From NCBI GenBank assembly GCA_038243635.1, contig JBBSQW010000001.1:221441-285440 (forward strand): 64,000 bases of DNA. Direction: 5' to 3'. A program made the position numbers and the translations under genes. Origin of the DNA: Pseudopedobacter sp038243635 (GTDB lineage: Bacteria > Bacteroidota > Bacteroidia > Sphingobacteriales > Sphingobacteriaceae). The notes beneath the pieces are model-generated. The model worked only from the letters and a program-made list of their open reading frames with translations, had not been told where the DNA came from and did no database searches. Each line of letters begins with the position of its first letter. Within the stretch, counting starts at the first letter, position 1. This document shows positions 43,031-52,445 of this stretch, piece by piece.

Positions 43031-44145
43031 GTCATTTTCTTAATAAAAAGATTCGCTATACTTACCGTCATCAAATAAATATAGTAAAATGGATCTAATA
43101 TTATGAACCACCAAGCCAAATCTTTACTCTTTAGCTTTTTTAATGATTGATAATACACAAAAAACTGAGAGAGAAAGCGCAGTAAAAAAATAATTAGGAT
43201 TGCAATTGGCTCTACTTTAAAGATCAAACAAAGCGCTAAAAATAAGTAAAAACCTATTGCCGATATTGCCTGCAAGCTTAAGTTAAGCTTATGATTGCTT
43301 TTATACATTTTAGAAGCTCCCATGTGCCGAGTCTTTTGCTTCCAGTAGCTTGACCAAGTATCTTTTGGATCACTCAAAGTATGCGAACCTGCATTCACTT
43401 CTATTACCGTGTTGTTTTCTCTAGCATTTTGGTTAACAAATAAATCATCATCTCCTGATGTAATGTGCATGTGAGCAGCAAAGCCTTTCCCTGCAAAAAA
43501 AAGTGACTTTTTGTAAGATAGATTTCTTCCTACACCCATATATGGCATTCCGTTTAACGCGAATGAAAAATAATTTAATGCTGTTCGGAAAGTTTCGTAC
43601 CTGATTAACGCATTTAAAAGCCCTCGTACTTTTTGGTATGGCGAATATCCTAACACTATTTCTGTTTTCGGGTTTGCGTAGTGTTGAGTCATTAGGCTAA
43701 TCCAATTTTTTGACTGAGGTATGCAATCGGCATCAGTAAACAAAAGAATCTCGTTACTTGCTGCCTTTATCCCTAATGTTACTGCAAATTTTTTGGCCGT
43801 TTTAAAGCGTGGATGTTCTGTTAACTTTAATACTTTTAGGTTTAGGTGTTGCGCTTGAAAAACCCGTAAAACATCTTCGCTATCATCTACGGAGCAATCG
43901 TTCACCACAATAACTTCATAGTTAGGATAATCTTGAGTCAAAATTTCGGGTAAGTACTTAATAAGATTTTTAGCCTCATTTCTAGCACAAATAATTACAG
44001 AAACTGGTTCTGGAATTGAAAGCGCATTAAAGTTTTGTATTTGATAACCACGAAATTTGTTCTGGATAACCAATAGGTAATAAAGCTGTATAATTAAGCA
44101 AACTAATAGCAGAAAAAAGAAACTGTAATTGATATATTCTTCCAA
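43021..44145 (-). CDS. Membrane-bound family 2 glycosyltransferase
   Basis: This 374-residue protein has an N-terminal transmembrane helix (about residues 6-28), a GT-A domain (PVSVIICARNEAKNLIKYLP, VIVVNDCSVDDSEDVL, LLFTDADCIPQSKNW, with DAD as the metal-binding site) and C-terminal helices (about residues 285-370). The 'QKTRHMGASK' segment is the QxxRW-like motif seen in processive enzymes, but with His instead of Trp. It probably builds an envelope glycan or glycolipid on the cytoplasmic face. It overlaps the sigma factor gene by 10 bp. Confidence 0.88.
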   Translation of the reverse strand: MEEYINYSFFFLLLVCLIIQLYYLLVIQNKFRGYQIQNFNALSIPEPVSVIICARNEAKNLIKYLPEILTQDYPNYEVIVVNDCSVDDSEDVLRVFQAQHLNLKVLKLTEHPRFKTAKKFAVTLGIKAASNEILLFTDADCIPQSKNWISLMTQHYANPKTEIVLGYSPYQKVRGLLNALIRYETFRTALNYFSFALNGMPYMGVGRNLSYKKSLFFAGKGFAAHMHITSGDDDLFVNQNARENNTVIEVNAGSHTLSDPKDTWSSYWKQKTRHMGASKMYKSNHKLNLSLQAISAIGFYLFLALCLIFKVEPIAILIIFLLRFLSQFFVYYQSLKKLKSKDLAWWFIILDPFYYIYLMTVSIANLFIKKMTWK

Positions 44146-44664
44146 TTAAATTGTATTGAGCGTTAATGCGCAAATTTCACAAAAATAGCTTAATATCAAA
44201 TAAGGATTGATTAATTCTTTTTATACAGAACTCTAGGAAAAGACAGGTTTTGGAAATATACTTTTGAGCAAGTATTTATAGAACACACAATTCTTTTTTA
44301 ACAATTTGATGTCAAAATAAAATTGTGGGTATGCATTAGAAAGTAGTTATTTCATAGCCACGTTTAAATTGCTGAACCCTTATTATAAATTGTTTGAATT
44401 TAGTTTTAATGCTTTAAAACCGATTCTTTATTAATGAAACCAACATCACAAATCATGTCGAGAATACGAGACATCTCACGAGCAAAGTCTGCATATAGCA
44501 TCTGACACCTATTGTGAGATGTCTCACTCTCGTTCGGCATGACGACGTTTCTTGAATACTGCCATTATACTTTGAACCAATCCTTAACGCCCATAAAGCT
44601 TAAAAATCCAAATAAACAATTTTGAGTTTTAAATAATCGAGTTCAGCTTTTGAGCTACATAATT
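44146..44664. other. Intergenic region with palindromic element
   Basis: No open frame of note occurs in these 519 bp. The stretch contains the inverted-repeat element at 44,454-44,541 and otherwise AT-rich DNA. The promoter of the glycosyltransferase operon (minus strand) must lie at the left end; the right end is the downstream side of the helicase gene. Confidence 0.6.
44454..44541. repeat. Imperfect inverted repeat, REP/MITE-like
   Basis: The left arm 44,454-44,479 (CATGTCGAGAATACGAGA, then CATCTCAC) pairs with the right arm 44,514-44,541 (GTGAGATGTCTCACTC, then TCGTTCGGCATG) around a 34-base spacer. GAGATGTCTC is itself a perfect palindrome in the right arm. The GC content is higher than that of the flanks. 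Sequences of this kind (GAGATGTCTC...CGGCATGAC) are often dispersed repeats between Pedobacter genes; this is recollection, not a search result. Confidence 0.55.
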
Positions 44665-45987
44665 CTATTCATCAACACCCAACTTATACTTTTTCCCTTT
44701 TATTTTTTCAGGCTTTAACAATTGCACAACAGCATTTATTTTTTTACGAACAACGGAAACATAAGACATGTGATCAAAAACTTCAATCCTGCCAATTTCT
44801 TCTTTTTGAAGGTTTGCTTTCTTGTACAACAATCCTACAACATCAATTTTGTTGACTTTATCTTTTTTACCTGCCGCAATATAAAGTGTTGCCCAAGGGC
44901 TTGCATCAAACATTTTAAACTCTTCTGTAACCACAACTTCTTCTACCTCTTCATCAATATAACCTGGCTTATATTCTTCATCGCTTAAAAGTAGGTAAGC
45001 TTTACCGCTAGATTTCATACGAGCAGTACGTCCGTTACGATGCGTAAAAGATTCTTCTGTAAACGGTATTTGGTAATGAATTACTTGCTGAACGTCCGGG
45101 ATATCTAAACCGCGTGATGCTAAATCCGTGGTTACTAAAACTGCGTGTGTTCCGTTTCTAAACTTCACTAATGCTTTTTCTCGGTCTGGCTGATCCATGC
45201 CTCCATGGTAAATCCCGTTCGACATTCCCTTATCCCTTAATAAATCGCTCACTCGGCCTGCTGCTTCCCTGTGGTTGCAAAAAATCAAAGTTGGTCCTTC
45301 CGGATGTTCGGCAACAACCTGCATTAATAGTTTCAGTTTATCTTTGGATGGTGTATGTAATACTTTCAGCGCAAGTTCTGGTTTATTAGCCTGATTTTTC
45401 AGAAAATCTACAACCGCTAAATTATCTACTCTCGCAAAAACTGGAAGTTCATCCATTTTGGTGGCAGAAGTTAATATTTTTTGCTTCAAACCCGTTAATC
45501 CCTCAATAATCAGTTCCATTTCGTCTTGGAAACCTAATTCCAATGACTTATCGAATTCATCTAACACCAAAAATTCTACTTCGGCAGGGTTAATATTTTC
45601 ATTACGGATATGGTAACTAATTTTGCCTGGCGTACCGATAATTACCGATGGAGTTTCTGACAAACTTTGTTCCTCGGTTCTTGTTGAATGACCACCATAA
45701 ATACAGCTTACTTTAAAACCCGACTGTAAAGATCTAAAAACTTGCTCTATTTGTAAAGCCAACTCACGCGAAGGCACAATTACCATCACCTGAACTTTCT
45801 TTAAATCTTTTTGTAAATGTGCAACTAAAGGCAAGAAAAAAGCCAATGTTTTACCCGAACCTGTTGCAGATAAAACCATTACATCTTTACCCGAAGCAAT
45901 TGCACTTTCCGTATTTAACTGCATCTCGTTTAGTGCAGTGATATTTAGTCGCTCTAAAATCTGAGCTTTGCTGTTTACGTTTGTCAT
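44665..45987 (-). CDS. DEAD-box RNA helicase with DbpA-type C-terminus
   Basis: This 440-residue ATP-dependent RNA helicase has the Q-motif region near residue 16 (ALNEMQ), Walker A SATGSGKT, motif Ia PSRELAL, motif II as DEFD rather than DEAD (LVLDEFDKSLELGF), motif III SAT and motif VI HRNGRTAR. The last 70 residues (EEIGRIEVFDHMSYVSVVRK) match the DbpA RNA-binding domain, which in E. coli DbpA directs the helicase to 23S rRNA. It therefore probably acts in ribosome assembly or cold adaptation. Confidence 0.92.
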   Translation of the reverse strand: MTNVNSKAQILERLNITALNEMQLNTESAIASGKDVMVLSATGSGKTLAFFLPLVAHLQKDLKKVQVMVIVPSRELALQIEQVFRSLQSGFKVSCIYGGHSTRTEEQSLSETPSVIIGTPGKISYHIRNENINPAEVEFLVLDEFDKSLELGFQDEMELIIEGLTGLKQKILTSATKMDELPVFARVDNLAVVDFLKNQANKPELALKVLHTPSKDKLKLLMQVVAEHPEGPTLIFCNHREAAGRVSDLLRDKGMSNGIYHGGMDQPDREKALVKFRNGTHAVLVTTDLASRGLDIPDVQQVIHYQIPFTEESFTHRNGRTARMKSSGKAYLLLSDEEYKPGYIDEEVEEVVVTEEFKMFDASPWATLYIAAGKKDKVNKIDVVGLLYKKANLQKEEIGRIEVFDHMSYVSVVRKKINAVVQLLKPEKIKGKKYKLGVDE

Positions 45988-46035
45988 TTCTGCAAATATC
46001 CTTAATAAAAATTACAATGAGCTTGTGAAATTAAA

Positions 46036-46063
46036 TTGGCTTTTAAACATTATCTTATATTTG
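46036..46063 (+). promoter_or_regulatory. Bacteroidota-type promoter of the thioesterase gene
   Basis: TTG at 46,036-46,038 and TATATTTG at 46,056-46,063 are separated by 17 bp, matching the Bacteroidota consensus TTG-N17-23-TAnnTTTG. The -7 box ends 11 bp before ATG 46,075, implying a very short leader and supporting that start over the upstream TTG. Confidence 0.6.
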
Positions 46064-46074
46064 TCTATAAACTT

Positions 46075-46602
46075 ATGCGAATGATAAGCAAGACCCCTGA
46101 GAACTCTCTTACAATGATGAATCAATTGGTACTACCTAATGATACTAATCCATTAAACAACCTTATGGGTGGGCGATTATTGCATTGGATGGATATCGCC
46201 GCTGCTATTTCTGCACAGAAACATTCTAACAGAGTTGTGGTTACGGCATCGGTTGATAATGTTTCGTTCCAGCATCCCATAAAATTGGGAGATGTGGTGA
46301 CTATTCACGCTAGAGTAACACGGGCATTTAACACTTCTGTAGAGGTTAGACTGGTAGTTTGGGCAGAAAACATCCCATCAGGAGAAAAAGTAAAATCTAA
46401 CGAAGCGTATTATACTTTTGTGGCATTGGATGAGAACGGAAAAACCGTTCCGGTACCAGCTGTGGATCCACAATCGGAAAAAGAAAAAGAGCTTTTTGAA
46501 GGTGCGTTAAGACGAAGGCAACTTCGTTTAATTTTAGCTGGGAGAATGAACCCGGATGAGGCTACTGAATTGAAAGCGTTGTTTAATGCTGCAAAACAGT
46601 AA
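46075..46602 (+). CDS. Acyl-CoA thioesterase (hotdog fold)
   Basis: This 175-residue enzyme is a cytosolic acyl-CoA thioesterase that hydrolyses acyl-CoA to free fatty acid and CoA. It has the single hotdog domain with PNDTNPLNNLMGGRLLHWMDIAAAISAQKHS, whose Asp/Asn and the following VVVTASVDNVSFQHPIKLGDVV are characteristic of YciA/BACH-type enzymes. The start at 46,075 is preferred because a good promoter lies directly upstream. The substrate chain length is not evident. Confidence 0.9.
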   Translation: MRMISKTPENSLTMMNQLVLPNDTNPLNNLMGGRLLHWMDIAAAISAQKHSNRVVVTASVDNVSFQHPIKLGDVVTIHARVTRAFNTSVEVRLVVWAENIPSGEKVKSNEAYYTFVALDENGKTVPVPAVDPQSEKEKELFEGALRRRQLRLILAGRMNPDEATELKALFNAAKQ

Positions 46603-46630
46603 GTTTTTTATTTTACTGTTACAATGATTG

Positions 46631-47455
46631 CAATTCAAGTCCAAGCGGGATCTCTTTTCGAGAACCCTGCGTTTAATTTTAGTTAGATTTACTTTCTCAA
46701 TAAATTCAGTGTTAGATTTAAAATCTTCCCGCTCATTGCCACGGGAGGCTATTTCTTTTCAGATGAAAAGAAACAAAAATCTTTTTTTTTACTCAGGTGC
46801 TTTGGGCACAGAGCCAACACAAATCAGAAAATTGATATCGCTTATTTTTACTCTGAAGTGCATGAACAATGTTCAGTGCAAACCAAGACGTAAAACCGCT
46901 TTCGCTATAGGCTCGGTATTGCTTTAACAAAGGTATGTGCTAACAATTTTGTGATTTCCCGCACTCCCACCGCTCCCTACTTTACGGGAACAGCTTGTAA
47001 AAAAATGGTTTAAACAATTCAAGTCCAAGCGGGGTCTCGCCTTTCGAGAACCCTGCGTTTAATTTTAGTTAGATTTACTTTCTCTAATAAATTCAGTGTT
47101 AGATTCAAAATCTTCCCGCTCATTGCCACGGGAGGCTATTTCTTTTCAGACGAAAAGAAATAAAAATCTTTTTTTTAACATAGGTGCTTTGGGTACAGAG
47201 CCAACACAAATCAGAAAATTGATATCGCTTATTTTTACTCTGAAGTGCATGAACAATGTTCAGTGCAAACCAAGACGTAAAACCGCTTTCGCTTTAGGCT
47301 CGGTATTGCTTTAACAAAGGTATATGCTAACAATTTTCTGATTTCCCGCACTCCCACCGCTCCCTACTTTACGGGAACAGCTTGTAAAAAAATGGTTTAA
47401 ACAATTAAAGTCCAAGCGGGGTCTTTCTTTTCGAGAACTCTAAGTTTGAGAAAAA
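46631..47455. repeat. Tandem direct repeat, unit about 385 bp, 2.1 copies
   Basis: Unit 1 begins at 46,631 (CAATTCAAGTCCAAGCGGG), unit 2 at 47,015 and a truncated third unit at 47,402 (to about 47,455). Units 1 and 2 are nearly identical by eye, differing by scattered substitutions and small indels. Each unit contains two short inverted repeats: TCCCG/CGGGA around GCTCATTGCCA, and TTCCCG/CGGGAA around the CACTCCCACCGCTCCCTAC stretch. The unit is more GC-rich in patches than its surroundings. It might be a dispersed non-coding repeat or a structured RNA locus. Confidence 0.85.
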
Positions 47456-47493
47456 TTTATTATAATTTCTCCTATCTCCAATTTCTTTCCTAA

Positions 47494-47522
47494 ACAAAAA
47501 AAAACCACCCAAAGGTGGCTTT
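47494..47522 (-). terminator. Rho-independent terminator of the aldolase gene
   Basis: On the minus strand, GCCACC, the loop TTTG and GGTGGT form a stem followed by a run of at least eight T residues. It lies 25 bp after the aldolase stop codon at 47,546 and fits a classical intrinsic terminator. Confidence 0.85.
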
Positions 47523-47545
47523 CCAAATATCAAACAATCAAAAGA

Positions 47546-48625
47546 TTACAGTTTAGAATTTGCGTCAATACAATTTAAATCAGCGAAAGCTTCAGTTAAT
47601 CTTTTAACAAACTGATCCTCGCCTTTTCTTAACCAAACGCGTGGATCGTAATATTTTTTATTTGGAGAATCATCACCATCTGGGCTACCAATTTGTGCTT
47701 GCAAATAAGCTTCTTTAGACTTGTAGTAGTTTAAAACACCTTCCCACATTGCCCATTGCATATCAGTATCAATGTTCATCTTGATAGCTCCGTAAGAAAT
47801 AGCCTCTCTAATTTCTTCTTGCGAAGAACCAGAACCACCATGAAAAACAAAGTTAATTGGCTTTTCTGCCGTTAAGTTGTGTTTCTCTTTCAAAAACTCT
47901 TGTGAATTATGCAAAATAACAGGCTGTAATTTCACGTTACCTGGCTTATATACACCATGTACGTTACCAAAAGCAGCTGCAATTGTAAACTTATCGCTAA
48001 TCTTACTTAACTCTTGATAAGCATAAGCAACTTCTTCTGGTTGCGTATATAATTTTGAAGAATCAACGTCTGTATTATCAACACCGTCTTCTTCACCACC
48101 AGTTACACCTAATTCAATTTCTAAAGTCATACCCATTTTGCTCATACGCTCAAGGTAAGTTTTACAGATTTCAATATTTTCTTCAATTGATTCCTCAGAT
48201 AAATCAATCATGTGAGAAGAAAAAAGTGGCTTGCCGTGTAATGCAAAATGCTTTTCACTTGCATCTAACAATCCATCTAGCCAAGGCAATAGTTTTTTTG
48301 CGCAATGGTCGGTATGTAAAATAACTGCAATTCCGTAATGCTCAGCCACTAAATGTGTGTGTTGTGCAGCAGAGATAGCTCCTAAAATACACGCCTGCAA
48401 TTTGTCATTTTGTAATGATTTACCCGCATAAAACTGTGCACCTCCATTAGATAGTTGCACAATAACCGGCGAATTTACAGCTTTCGCCGTTTCTAAAACT
48501 GCATTCAAAGAATCAGTTCCAATAATATTTACAGCAGGCAAAGCAAACTGGTGCTTCTTAGCAACTTCGAAAAGTTCCTGAACTTGGTCTCCCGTAATAA
48601 CTCCTTTAAAATCTTTTAAGCTCAT
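47546..48625 (-). CDS. fbaA: Class II fructose-bisphosphate aldolase
   Basis: This 359-residue zinc-dependent aldolase interconverts fructose 1,6-bisphosphate with dihydroxyacetone phosphate and glyceraldehyde 3-phosphate in glycolysis and gluconeogenesis. The zinc/active-site motif is VILHTDHCAKKLLPWLDG; further family motifs are GNVHGVYKPGNVKL, FHGGSGSS and IDTDMQWA. The length matches the E. coli FbaA type. It is monocistronic, divergent from accD with a 158-bp gap, and ends in a strong terminator. Confidence 0.97.
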   Translation of the reverse strand: MSLKDFKGVITGDQVQELFEVAKKHQFALPAVNIIGTDSLNAVLETAKAVNSPVIVQLSNGGAQFYAGKSLQNDKLQACILGAISAAQHTHLVAEHYGIAVILHTDHCAKKLLPWLDGLLDASEKHFALHGKPLFSSHMIDLSEESIEENIEICKTYLERMSKMGMTLEIELGVTGGEEDGVDNTDVDSSKLYTQPEEVAYAYQELSKISDKFTIAAAFGNVHGVYKPGNVKLQPVILHNSQEFLKEKHNLTAEKPINFVFHGGSGSSQEEIREAISYGAIKMNIDTDMQWAMWEGVLNYYKSKEAYLQAQIGSPDGDDSPNKKYYDPRVWLRKGEDQFVKRLTEAFADLNCIDANSKL

Positions 48626-48783
48626 TTTTGTTAAATTGTTTCTTAGGCTCGAAGTTATGAAAAAATATCAATTGCTTAAAATAAGCTGTAAATAAAGCGA
48701 GAAGCTGTATTTAGAGAGTAAAGCAGAAGATTTCAACAATTTCATCAAATTTTTGTTTCTTTGTACCCACACTATTTTAATAT

Positions 48784-49629
48784 ATGGCTTGGTTTAAAAG
48801 AAATACAAAAGGCATTTCCACTTCTACCGAAGAGAAAAAAGAAGCCCCTGATGGAGTCTGGAACAAATGCCCTAACTGTAAAAAAGCATTACATTATTCA
48901 GAACAAGTTGAAAATAAGTACGTTTGCCAATACTGTGATTATCATTTAAGAGTTGGCTCAAAAGAATATTTCGAGGTGCTTTTTGATAATAATAGCTTTG
49001 TTGAACTGTTTGCTAACTTAACTTCTGGCGATCCTTTAGATTTTACCGACTCTAAATCATACCCGGAACGTTTGGCAGAATCATACAAAAAAACGGGCTT
49101 AAAAGATGCTTTAAGAGCCGCTCACGGACAAATTGAAGGACAGGATCTAGTAATTGCATGTATGGATTTTAGTTTTATTGGCGGATCAATGGGTTCTGTT
49201 GTTGGAGAAAAAATTGCTAGAAGCATAGATTACAGTATCAAAAACAAAATACCTTTTTTAATGATCTCAAAATCTGGTGGTGCCAGGATGATGGAAGCTG
49301 CATTTTCATTAATGCAAATGGCTAAAACATCGGCAAAACTGGCACTTCTAGCTCAGGCAAAAATACCTTATATATCTTTACTAACGGATCCCACAACAGG
49401 TGGAGTAACAGCATCTTACGCAATGCTGGGCGATATCAATGTTGCGGAACCTGGAGCTTTGATTGGCTTTGCAGGACCAAGAGTAATTAAAGAAACAATT
49501 AAAAAAGATTTGCCAAAAGGTTTCCAAACCTCCGAATTTGTTTTGGAGCATGGTTTCCTAGATTTCATTGTAGATCGACGACAAATGAAGGCGAAACTGG
49601 CATCATTTATAAAAATGATGCACAATTAA
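48784..49629 (+). CDS. accD: Acetyl-CoA carboxylase carboxyltransferase subunit beta
   Basis: This 281-residue subunit pairs with AccA to transfer the carboxyl group from biotin to acetyl-CoA, making malonyl-CoA for fatty acid synthesis. It has the N-terminal four-cysteine zinc ribbon (KCPNCKKALHYS, VCQYCDYH) and the crotonase-like core (GGSMGSVVGEKI, SGGARMMEAAFSL, TDPTTGGVTASYAMLGD). It is followed by a strong terminator, so it is probably monocistronic. Confidence 0.97.
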   Translation: MAWFKRNTKGISTSTEEKKEAPDGVWNKCPNCKKALHYSEQVENKYVCQYCDYHLRVGSKEYFEVLFDNNSFVELFANLTSGDPLDFTDSKSYPERLAESYKKTGLKDALRAAHGQIEGQDLVIACMDFSFIGGSMGSVVGEKIARSIDYSIKNKIPFLMISKSGGARMMEAAFSLMQMAKTSAKLALLAQAKIPYISLLTDPTTGGVTASYAMLGDINVAEPGALIGFAGPRVIKETIKKDLPKGFQTSEFVLEHGFLDFIVDRRQMKAKLASFIKMMHN

Positions 49630-49641
49630 TTCAATCATAGC

Positions 49642-49678
49642 ACAAGCTTCTTAATAAATAAGAAGCTTGTTTTTTTTT
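49642..49678 (+). terminator. Rho-independent terminator after accD
   Basis: A perfect 12-bp stem (ACAAGCTTCTTA, loop ATAAA, TAAGAAGCTTGT) at 49,642-49,670 is followed by eight or more T residues. It lies 12 bp after the accD stop codon. Confidence 0.92.
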
Positions 49679-49787
49679 AGGGCATTGCGATTTTTTTTGA
49701 AAAAACAGAATTAATTTCTATCAAAAAATCGATGTAAATCCCTAACCAAACCAAAAATTATTTAAATAAACGTTAATGTATTAAAAT

Positions 49788-49819
49788 TTGGGATTACTAA
49801 ATTTATTATCCTTTATTTG
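49788..49819 (+). promoter_or_regulatory. Candidate promoter of topA
   Basis: TTG at 49,788-49,790 and TTTATTTG at 49,812-49,819 lie 21 bp apart. The downstream box differs from TAnnTTTG in one base. It ends 20 bp before the topA start codon, giving a short leader. Confidence 0.45.
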
Positions 49820-49839
49820 CGTTAAAATCTAAAATCTAA

Positions 49840-52395
49840 ATGGCAAAAAACTTACTTATTGTAGAATCTCCGGCGAAAGCGAAAACCATCGAAGGATATT
49901 TGGGCAAGGATTTTTTAGTGAAATCAAGCTATGGGCACATTCGTGATTTAAGAAAAGATGACAGTGCAATTGAAGTGGATAATGGTTTTAAACAGCATTA
50001 TGAAATTTCAGCAGATAAGAAAGCTTTAGTTGCCGAATTAAAAAAATTAGCAAAATCTGCAGAGATGGTTTGGCTAGCATCGGATGAGGACCGCGAAGGA
50101 GAAGCAATATCATGGCATTTATTTGAGTCTTTAGGCTTAAAAGAAGAAAACACAAAACGTATTGTTTTTCATGAGATTACTAAACCAGCTATTTTAAAAG
50201 CAATAGAAAATCCAAGAAAAATCAATTATAATTTAGTAAACGCACAACAAGCCAGACGAGTTTTAGACAGGTTAGTGGGTTTTGAACTTTCTCCTGTTTT
50301 GTGGAAAAAAGTAAAACCATCTTTATCTGCCGGTCGTGTACAATCAGTAGCTGTAAGATTAATTGTTGACAGAGAAAGAGAAGTCAATGCTTTTGAAAGC
50401 ACCGCAGCTTACCGTGTAGTAGCTGCTTTCTCTACTGATAAAAAAGAACTTTTTAAAGCAGAACTATCAGGAAAATTTGATAAAGAAGCTGATGCACAAA
50501 AATTTTTAGAAGATTGTGTTCAAGCTAAATTTAAAATAAATAGCTTAGATGTTAAGCCTTTAAAAAGAAATCCAGCAGCGCCGTTTACTACATCAACCTT
50601 ACAACAAGAAGCAAGTAGGAAGTTAGGTTTCTCTGTTTCCAGAACCATGACAGTTGCACAAAAGCTTTACGAAACTGGTAAAATTACCTATATGCGTACG
50701 GACTCTGTAAACTTATCAGAAACGGCAAGAGACGGTGCAGCACAAGAAATTAAATCTGCTTATGGTGCTAAATATTTAGAGCCACGAACTTTTAAAACTA
50801 AAACTGCCGGAGCACAAGAAGCTCACGAAGCGATACGTCCAACTCATTTTGAATGGCATACCTTAACTGACGGAGATTCATCAGAGAAACGTTTGTATGA
50901 ACTGATATGGAAACGAGCGATTGCATCGCAAATGAGCGAAGCAGTCATAGAGAAAACGACTGCTAAAGTTGGCATTAGCACTAGGAAAGAAGAATTAACT
51001 GCTAGTGGTGAAGTCATCAAATTCGATGGTTTTTTAAAAGTTTATTTAGAAAGTGATGATGAAGAATCTGATTCACATTTAGATGAAAAATCTGATAATG
51101 CTATTCTTCCGCCTTTAAGTCAGGGACAAAGCTTGAATTTGGTCGAATTAAATGCTACTGAACGTTTTACTCGTCCACCCGCAAGATATAGCGAAGCCGC
51201 TTTAGTTAAAAAGTTAGAGGAATTGGGTATTGGTCGTCCGTCAACCTACGCTCCTACTATCTCAACCGTACAAAACCGCGGTTACGTCGTTAAAGAGGAA
51301 CGTGACGGAAAGCAGCGTAATTATCAAGTAATCCAGCTTAAAAACGGAGAGATTATAAAACGAACCAAATCTGAAATGACTGGTGCCGAAAAAGGAAAAC
51401 TTTTCCCTACTGATATTGGTGCCGTTGTAAATGACTTTTTAGTAGAGCACTTTAAAGATATTGTGGACTTCCATTTTACCGCAAATGTGGAGAAAGAGTT
51501 TGATGAAATTGCGCAAGGTTATAAAGAATGGACTACCATGCTTAAAAACTTTTACCAGCCGTTTCATTTAGAAGTTGAAGATACTTTGGCAAATGCCGAA
51601 AGAGCAAGTGGCGAACGCTTGTTAGGCGTTGACCCAAAATCGGGCAAAAACGTTTATACTAGAGTAGGTAAATTTGGTCCAATTGTACAAATCGGCGAAG
51701 CTGATGACGAAGAAAAGCCCACTTATGCCAGTTTATTAAAATCACAATCTATAGAATCGGTTTCCTTAGAAGATGCTTTAGAGCTTTTTAAGTTACCATT
51801 TCCTTTAAATAATTACCAAGATAAAGAGGTTTCTGTAGGCGTTGGACGATTTGGTCCTTATGTTAAATGGGGAGAAACTTATATTTCCCTCCCTAAAAAC
51901 GAAAATGCTTTAGAAGTAGATCAACAAAGAGCTCAGGAAATTATCGATGAGAAAATCATAACCGACGCTCCGGTAGCAAGTTTTCAAGGCGAACCTGTCA
52001 CCAAAGGAAAAGGAAGATTTGGACCTTTCTTAAAATGGAAAGATTTATTTATAAATGTTCCTGTCAGGTATGATTTCGAGAATCTATCGAAAGCAGAAAT
52101 CGACGAATTAATTTCTGCCAAAGTAGAAAAAGAAGCAAACCGCTACATCCAACAATGGGAAAAAGAAAAAATAGCCATTGAAAACGGACGCTGGGGACCT
52201 TTTATCAGATTTGGAAAACTGATGTTGAAATTGGGCAGAAACTCAGCAACAGGAGAAAAATATACGCCAGAAGATTTGAAACAAGTTTCTTTTGACGACG
52301 TTAAGAAACTAATTACCGATCAAATTCCAGATGCTTTCGAAGTAAAAAAGAAAAAAGCACCTGCTAAGAAGAAAGTTGTCGCCAAAAAGAAATAA
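49840..52395 (+). CDS. topA: DNA topoisomerase I
   Basis: This 851-residue type IA topoisomerase relaxes negative supercoils. The Toprim domain starts NLLIVESPAKAKTIEGYLG and contains ASDEDREGEAISWH; the active-site tyrosine is in GKITYMRTDSVNLS. The C-terminal part carries several topoisomerase C-terminal repeats (VGRFGPYVKWGE, KGRFGPFLKWKD, NGRWGPFIRFGK) instead of the Cys4 zinc fingers of E. coli TopA, and ends in a Lys-rich tail, KKKAPAKKKVVAKKK. This layout is normal for Bacteroidota. Confidence 0.97.
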   Translation: MAKNLLIVESPAKAKTIEGYLGKDFLVKSSYGHIRDLRKDDSAIEVDNGFKQHYEISADKKALVAELKKLAKSAEMVWLASDEDREGEAISWHLFESLGLKEENTKRIVFHEITKPAILKAIENPRKINYNLVNAQQARRVLDRLVGFELSPVLWKKVKPSLSAGRVQSVAVRLIVDREREVNAFESTAAYRVVAAFSTDKKELFKAELSGKFDKEADAQKFLEDCVQAKFKINSLDVKPLKRNPAAPFTTSTLQQEASRKLGFSVSRTMTVAQKLYETGKITYMRTDSVNLSETARDGAAQEIKSAYGAKYLEPRTFKTKTAGAQEAHEAIRPTHFEWHTLTDGDSSEKRLYELIWKRAIASQMSEAVIEKTTAKVGISTRKEELTASGEVIKFDGFLKVYLESDDEESDSHLDEKSDNAILPPLSQGQSLNLVELNATERFTRPPARYSEAALVKKLEELGIGRPSTYAPTISTVQNRGYVVKEERDGKQRNYQVIQLKNGEIIKRTKSEMTGAEKGKLFPTDIGAVVNDFLVEHFKDIVDFHFTANVEKEFDEIAQGYKEWTTMLKNFYQPFHLEVEDTLANAERASGERLLGVDPKSGKNVYTRVGKFGPIVQIGEADDEEKPTYASLLKSQSIESVSLEDALELFKLPFPLNNYQDKEVSVGVGRFGPYVKWGETYISLPKNENALEVDQQRAQEIIDEKIITDAPVASFQGEPVTKGKGRFGPFLKWKDLFINVPVRYDFENLSKAEIDELISAKVEKEANRYIQQWEKEKIAIENGRWGPFIRFGKLMLKLGRNSATGEKYTPEDLKQVSFDDVKKLITDQIPDAFEVKKKKAPAKKKVVAKKK

Positions 52396-52445
52396 CATTT
52401 ACAGGCTAAAGGCGCAAACCTGAAAGCAAATAAAAAATAGTTTAT

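Larger units (their letters stand above)
46603..47545. other. Long non-coding region filled by tandem repeats
   Basis: This 943-bp region between the thioesterase and aldolase genes contains no convincing gene. It is almost entirely taken up by the tandem repeat at 46,631-47,455, followed by the aldolase terminator. Open frames of 72-99 codons inside the repeats are present in both copies only because the DNA is duplicated. Confidence 0.75.

Noticed and set aside
44454..44541. A CRISPR-like arrangement (repeats around a spacer)
   Set aside because: There are only two arms, they are inverted rather than direct, and no cas genes or further units are present.
46628..47314. Two similar open frames (99 and 72 codons) that could be read as a duplicated small gene
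   Set aside because: They lie wholly inside the tandem DNA repeat, begin at different codons, have no signal peptide or domain, and share sequence only because the DNA is duplicated.
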